Shown here: one piece after another, positions 5,840 through 7,832 of the stretch
Numbering within the stretch: the stretch's first letter is position 1
Layout of the letters: every line of letters starts with the position of its first letter
Assembly (NCBI GenBank): GCA_003224995.1
Contig: QIAI01000348.1
Span: 1-7,832 of the forward strand
Origin: Acidobacteriota bacterium
Lineage (GTDB): Bacteria > Acidobacteriota > Terriglobia > Terriglobales > Acidobacteriaceae
Direction: 5' to 3'
DNA: 7,832 nucleotides
The notes under the pieces: model-generated
What the model was told of the DNA's origin: nothing
What the model saw: the letters and a program-made list of their open reading frames with translations, nothing else
The model's database searches: none
Program-made: the position numbers and the translations under genes

Positions 5840-5881
5840 CTGTCAACCATGTCCCCGGTCTAAACTGTCAACTATCTGCCC
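5840..5881. mobile_element. Tandem TGTCAAC repeat, possible relic of an IS end
   Basis: CTGTCAACCATGTCCCC (5840-5856) and CTGTCAACTATCTGCCC (5865-5881) match at 14 of 17 positions in the same orientation, 25 bases apart. Tandem TGTCAAC-type motifs occur at ends of some insertion sequences (IS21- or IS481-like), where they bind transposase. No transposase reading frame and no matching second end are present, so this would be a solo or eroded end. Operator half-sites for a regulator are the alternative. Confidence 0.35.
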
Positions 5882-6029
5882 TGCTGGACGTCATTCGTGC
5901 TCCGTCTGCACCGTTCCGCAGCCGGTTCAGCCGCGCGGTTCGCTCTCAATTAAGAACCACGCCATAAAGAACCCCGCTGATCGCTGATAACCTCGCAGCT
6001 TCCCGCTCCGGGTGAGCGTTGGTTTGCCC

Positions 6030-6038
6030 TGATACAAT
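6030..6038 (+). promoter_or_regulatory. Extended -10 promoter of nrdR-icd
   Basis: TGATACAAT is an extended -10 (TGn plus TACAAT, five of six to TATAAT). The -35 region at 17 bases spacing (GGGTGA) is poor, as allowed for extended -10 promoters. Transcription would start near 6045, giving a leader of about 36 bases. A small GGGT-TCTG-ACCC stem lies in that leader. I see no clear NrdR box. Confidence 0.5.
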
Positions 6039-6080
6039 GAAACTTCGCTAAAACACAGGGGTTCTGACCCATTCAAGTGC

Positions 6081-6569
6081 ATGAAGTGTCCTTTTTGCGG
6101 GTTTTTGGAAGATAAAGTGGTGGATTCGCGCGAGAGCAAGGAAGCCGACTCGATCCGGCGCCGGCGCGAGTGTCTGCAATGCCAGAAGCGCTTTACCACC
6201 TACGAGCGTATCGACGAGATCCCTTACATGGTGGTGAAGAAAGATGGCCGTCGCGAAAAGTTTGATCGCCAAAAAGTCCTCAACGGCCTGCTCCGCGCCT
6301 GCGAAAAGCGTCCCGTACCGATCAGCAAACTGGAGCAGATCGTGAACGAGGCCGAATCCTTCGTGATCGATTCAGCCGAACGCGAACGCAAGACCAGTGA
6401 AGTTGGCGAGCTGATCATGAACCGCCTGCGTCGCTACGACAAAGTCGCCTACGTGCGTTTCGCCTCGGTTTATCTGGACTTCAAGGATGTGCAGGAATTC
6501 ATGTCGGAACTGAAAGACCTCATCAAGACGAAGGAACCGGAAGCCAAGCCGAAGGTCGGCGCAAAGTAG
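6081..6569 (+). CDS. nrdR: Transcriptional repressor NrdR
   Basis: A 162-residue cytosolic regulator that represses ribonucleotide reductase genes when dATP/ATP status is high. The N-terminal zinc ribbon is intact: MKCPFCG (Cys3, Cys6) and CLQCQKRFTTYE (Cys31, Cys34), with the typical basic RRRR patch (26-29) just before the second pair. The ATP-cone domain spans about 49-139, starting MVVKKDGRREKFDRQKVLNGLLRACEKRPV and including the RKTSEVGELIMNRLRRYDKVAYVRFASVY stretch in successive blocks. A Lys/Pro-rich tail (149-162) follows. Length is close to the family norm of 150-160. The start is fixed by the zinc-ribbon methionine, although no good Shine-Dalgarno is present (GGGG about 20 bases upstream). 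No nrd reductase genes are in the window, so its targets lie elsewhere. It sits 33 bases ahead of icd and is likely cotranscribed with it. Confidence 0.96.
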   Translation: MKCPFCGFLEDKVVDSRESKEADSIRRRRECLQCQKRFTTYERIDEIPYMVVKKDGRREKFDRQKVLNGLLRACEKRPVPISKLEQIVNEAESFVIDSAERERKTSEVGELIMNRLRRYDKVAYVRFASVYLDFKDVQEFMSELKDLIKTKEPEAKPKVGAK

Positions 6570-6602
6570 AACAATCCCGCAGCATTAGGAACGACCATTC
6601 AT

Positions 6603-7655
6603 ATGTCACATCGCATTACCCTCATCCCCGGCGACGGTATTGGCCCCGAAGTCATGAAGGCCACTGTCCGAGTCCTCGAAGCCACCGGCGTCAAGTTCGA
6701 GTGGGAAACTTTCATGGCCGGCGCCGAGGCTTTCGAACGATACCGCGAATATATTCCCAAGGAACTCATCCAATCGATTGAGAGAACCCGGGTAGGTCTG
6801 AAAGGCCCGGTGACCACTCCCATCGGGGGCGGATTCTCGAGTATCAATGTCGAGTTGCGCAAACGCTTTGAACTGTTCGCCAACTTTCGTCCGGTCCGCA
6901 ACCTGCCGCACATCCCAACTCGGTATCCCGACATCGATCTCATCGTCGTGCGCGAGAACACGGAAGGGCTTTACTCCGGCATTGAGCACGAAGTGGTTCC
7001 CGGCGTGGTCGAAAGTTTGAAGATCATCACCGAGAAAGCTTCTACCCGCATTTCGCGCTTCGCCTTCGAATACGCCCGCAAACACGGTCGCAAGAAGATT
7101 CACTGCATCCACAAAGCCAATATCATGAAGATGTCCGACGGACTCTTCCTGCGCTGCTCGCGCAGTGTTTCGAAGGAGTATCCCGAGATCACGTACGGCG
7201 AGCACATCGTGGACAACACCTGCATGCAGCTCGTGATGAATCCCTACCAGTACGACATGCTGCTGCTGGAAAATCTTTATGGCGACATTGTTTCCGATCT
7301 TTGCGCCGGGCTGGTGGGCGGCCTGGGATTGGTGCCGGGCGCGAATTTTGGCCACGAGTGCGCGATTTTCGAAGCCGTACACGGATCGGCACCCGATATT
7401 GCGGGAAAGAACATCGCCAATCCCACTGCGGTGCTGAGATCTGCGTTGCTTATGCTGCGGCACATCGACGAACCCGAAGCCGCGCTGAAAATTCGCAACG
7501 CTCTCGAAAAAGTCTACCGTACGCGCGATAAACTCACGCGCGATGTAGGCGGGAAAGCCGGCACATCGGAGTTTGCCGACGCGGTGATCGAGGAGATGCA
7601 GAACACCAACTCAGAACCTGCCGCTGCCGCGGGCGTACCTACTCAGAAGGTCTAA
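6603..7655 (+). CDS. icd: Isocitrate dehydrogenase, NAD-dependent type
   Basis: A 350-residue member of the isocitrate/isopropylmalate dehydrogenase family, oxidatively decarboxylating isocitrate to 2-oxoglutarate in the TCA cycle. The start LIPGDGIGPEV is characteristic. The substrate loop SSINVELRKRFELFANFRPV (79-98) has the Ser80-x-Asn82-x3-Arg86 pattern of isocitrate dehydrogenase, where isopropylmalate dehydrogenase would have other residues; Arg96, Arg117, Tyr124 and Lys171 complete the site. Metal ligands are likely Asp204, Asp228 and Asp232 (LYGDIVSDL). The coenzyme loop HGSAPDIAGKNIANP (260-274) carries Asp265-Ile266 where NADP enzymes have Lys-Tyr, which points to NAD. The C-terminus (335-350) is a short Ala/Pro-rich tail. 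TAGGA lies about 12 bases before the ATG, rather far. Homoisocitrate or tartrate dehydrogenase is possible but less likely. Confidence 0.9.
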   Translation: MSHRITLIPGDGIGPEVMKATVRVLEATGVKFEWETFMAGAEAFERYREYIPKELIQSIERTRVGLKGPVTTPIGGGFSSINVELRKRFELFANFRPVRNLPHIPTRYPDIDLIVVRENTEGLYSGIEHEVVPGVVESLKIITEKASTRISRFAFEYARKHGRKKIHCIHKANIMKMSDGLFLRCSRSVSKEYPEITYGEHIVDNTCMQLVMNPYQYDMLLLENLYGDIVSDLCAGLVGGLGLVPGANFGHECAIFEAVHGSAPDIAGKNIANPTAVLRSALLMLRHIDEPEAALKIRNALEKVYRTRDKLTRDVGGKAGTSEFADAVIEEMQNTNSEPAAAAGVPTQKV

Positions 7656-7676
7656 AACGCGGCACACGTGACGTAG

Positions 7677-7799
7677 GTGTTGGAGAAATTGCCAGGCAAA
7701 CGGATAAGGGTTGTGATCGCCGACGATCACGCCATGGTTCGGGATGGACTCCGCCGTACCCTCGCGATGATGCGGCCGTCTTTAGGCGGGCGCCCGTAA
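7677..7799 (+). pseudogene. Truncated NarL/LuxR-type response regulator receiver domain
   Basis: Forty codons from a GTG at 7677 to TAA at 7797-7799 contain IRVVIADDHAMVRDGLRRTL (10-29). This is the beta1-alpha1 opening of a NarL/FixJ-type receiver domain, with the acidic pocket Asp16-Asp17. The normal continuation (beta2, the phosphoacceptor Asp, the switch Thr and Lys, and the HTH output domain) is absent. The sequence departs from family expectation after LAMM and ends RPSLGGRP. None of the other plus frames to the window edge resumes a receiver-like pattern in the remaining 33 bases. An alternative TTG start at 7689 has GGAG just upstream. It lies 21 bases after icd on the same strand. 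It is probably a gene remnant cut by recombination or insertion; a sequencing error or a later frameshifted continuation outside the window cannot be excluded. Confidence 0.55.
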
Positions 7800-7802
7800 A
7801 GA
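7779..7802. repeat. Inverted repeat at the response-regulator break point
   Basis: TCTTTA (7779-7784) and TAAAGA (7797-7802) are perfect inverted arms. Inside them lies the palindrome CGGGCGCCCG (7787-7796), with two unpaired G at 7785-7786. The response regulator's stop codon TAA falls in the right arm. It could be a terminator-like hairpin or a junction scar. Confidence 0.4.
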
Positions 7803-7832
7803 TCTCTGTGCGTTTATCGCCTCTCCCTGACA

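Larger units (their letters stand above)
5607..6080. other. 474-base intergenic region rich in repeats
   Basis: No reading frame here has a plausible start, ribosome binding site or recognisable protein pattern. From left to right it holds a terminator-like hairpin (5607-5627) and a stretch with small repeated words (GCTGCAG/GTTGCAG around 5710-5730). A two-hairpin REP-like element follows (about 5736-5814), then a tandem 17-mer (5840-5881). The next stretch of about 140 bases (5882-6020) shows nothing I can name. The region ends with the nrdR promoter. Confidence 0.6.

Noticed and set aside
5607..6080. CRISPR array or tRNA gene in the long gap
   Set aside because: The only direct repeat is a single imperfect pair with a short spacer, and no cloverleaf with a T-loop GTTCRANNC pattern could be found.
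5927..6199. A minus-strand open frame crossing the nrdR promoter and start
   Set aside because: It overlaps the certain start of NrdR and its product has no recognisable pattern; it is chance open frame in the gap.
6606..7463. A 285-codon minus-strand open frame opposite isocitrate dehydrogenase
   Set aside because: It mirrors the codon bias of icd, has no ribosome binding site or domain pattern, and icd is unequivocal.

Overview
The window (about 57% G+C by eye) looks like chromosomal DNA from an Acidobacteriota (Terriglobia/Koribacter-type) bacterium. This rests on the style of the proteins (the PLDc_N-like/TPR protein, the flippase-like membrane protein, the lytic transglycosylase) and on a paired-hairpin intergenic repeat of a kind I associate with acidobacterial genomes. 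The placement is inferred from recall; no search was run.

Layout. Bases 1-91 (minus) are the first 30 codons of a gene that resembles an alanyl-tRNA editing (AlaX-type) protein. Bases 185-1390 (minus) encode threonine synthase. Bases 1513-1836 (plus) encode a small unrecognised hydrophilic protein with a strong ribosome binding site. It converges, through a shared hairpin, on a minus-strand gene (1856-2596) for a membrane-anchored TPR protein. A divergent HAD-family phosphatase (2667-3539) follows, then a secreted SLT-domain lytic transglycosylase (3609-4484) and a polytopic membrane protein of the lysylphosphatidylglycerol synthetase-TM/UPF0104 family (4605-5606). Bases 5607-6080 have no gene. 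They hold a terminator-like hairpin, a two-hairpin REP-like element, a tandem 17-mer that may be a relic of an insertion-sequence end, and a probable extended -10 promoter. Next come nrdR (6081-6569) and an NAD-type isocitrate dehydrogenase (6603-7655), probably cotranscribed. At the right edge, 7677-7799 encodes the first 40 residues of a NarL-type response regulator that stops inside an inverted repeat.

How the genes fit together. Most are housekeeping functions: amino-acid synthesis, tRNA proofreading, control of deoxyribonucleotide synthesis, the TCA cycle, cell-wall turnover and the envelope. They form several short transcription units, not one pathway. I see no convincing defence system, secretion system, biosynthetic cluster, CRISPR array, tRNA or rRNA. 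The points most worth a second look are the broken response regulator, the repeat-bearing gap at 5607-6080, a probable missing membrane helix in the flippase-like protein, the unrecognised 107-residue protein, and a divergent gene pair whose likely promoters lie almost on top of their start codons.
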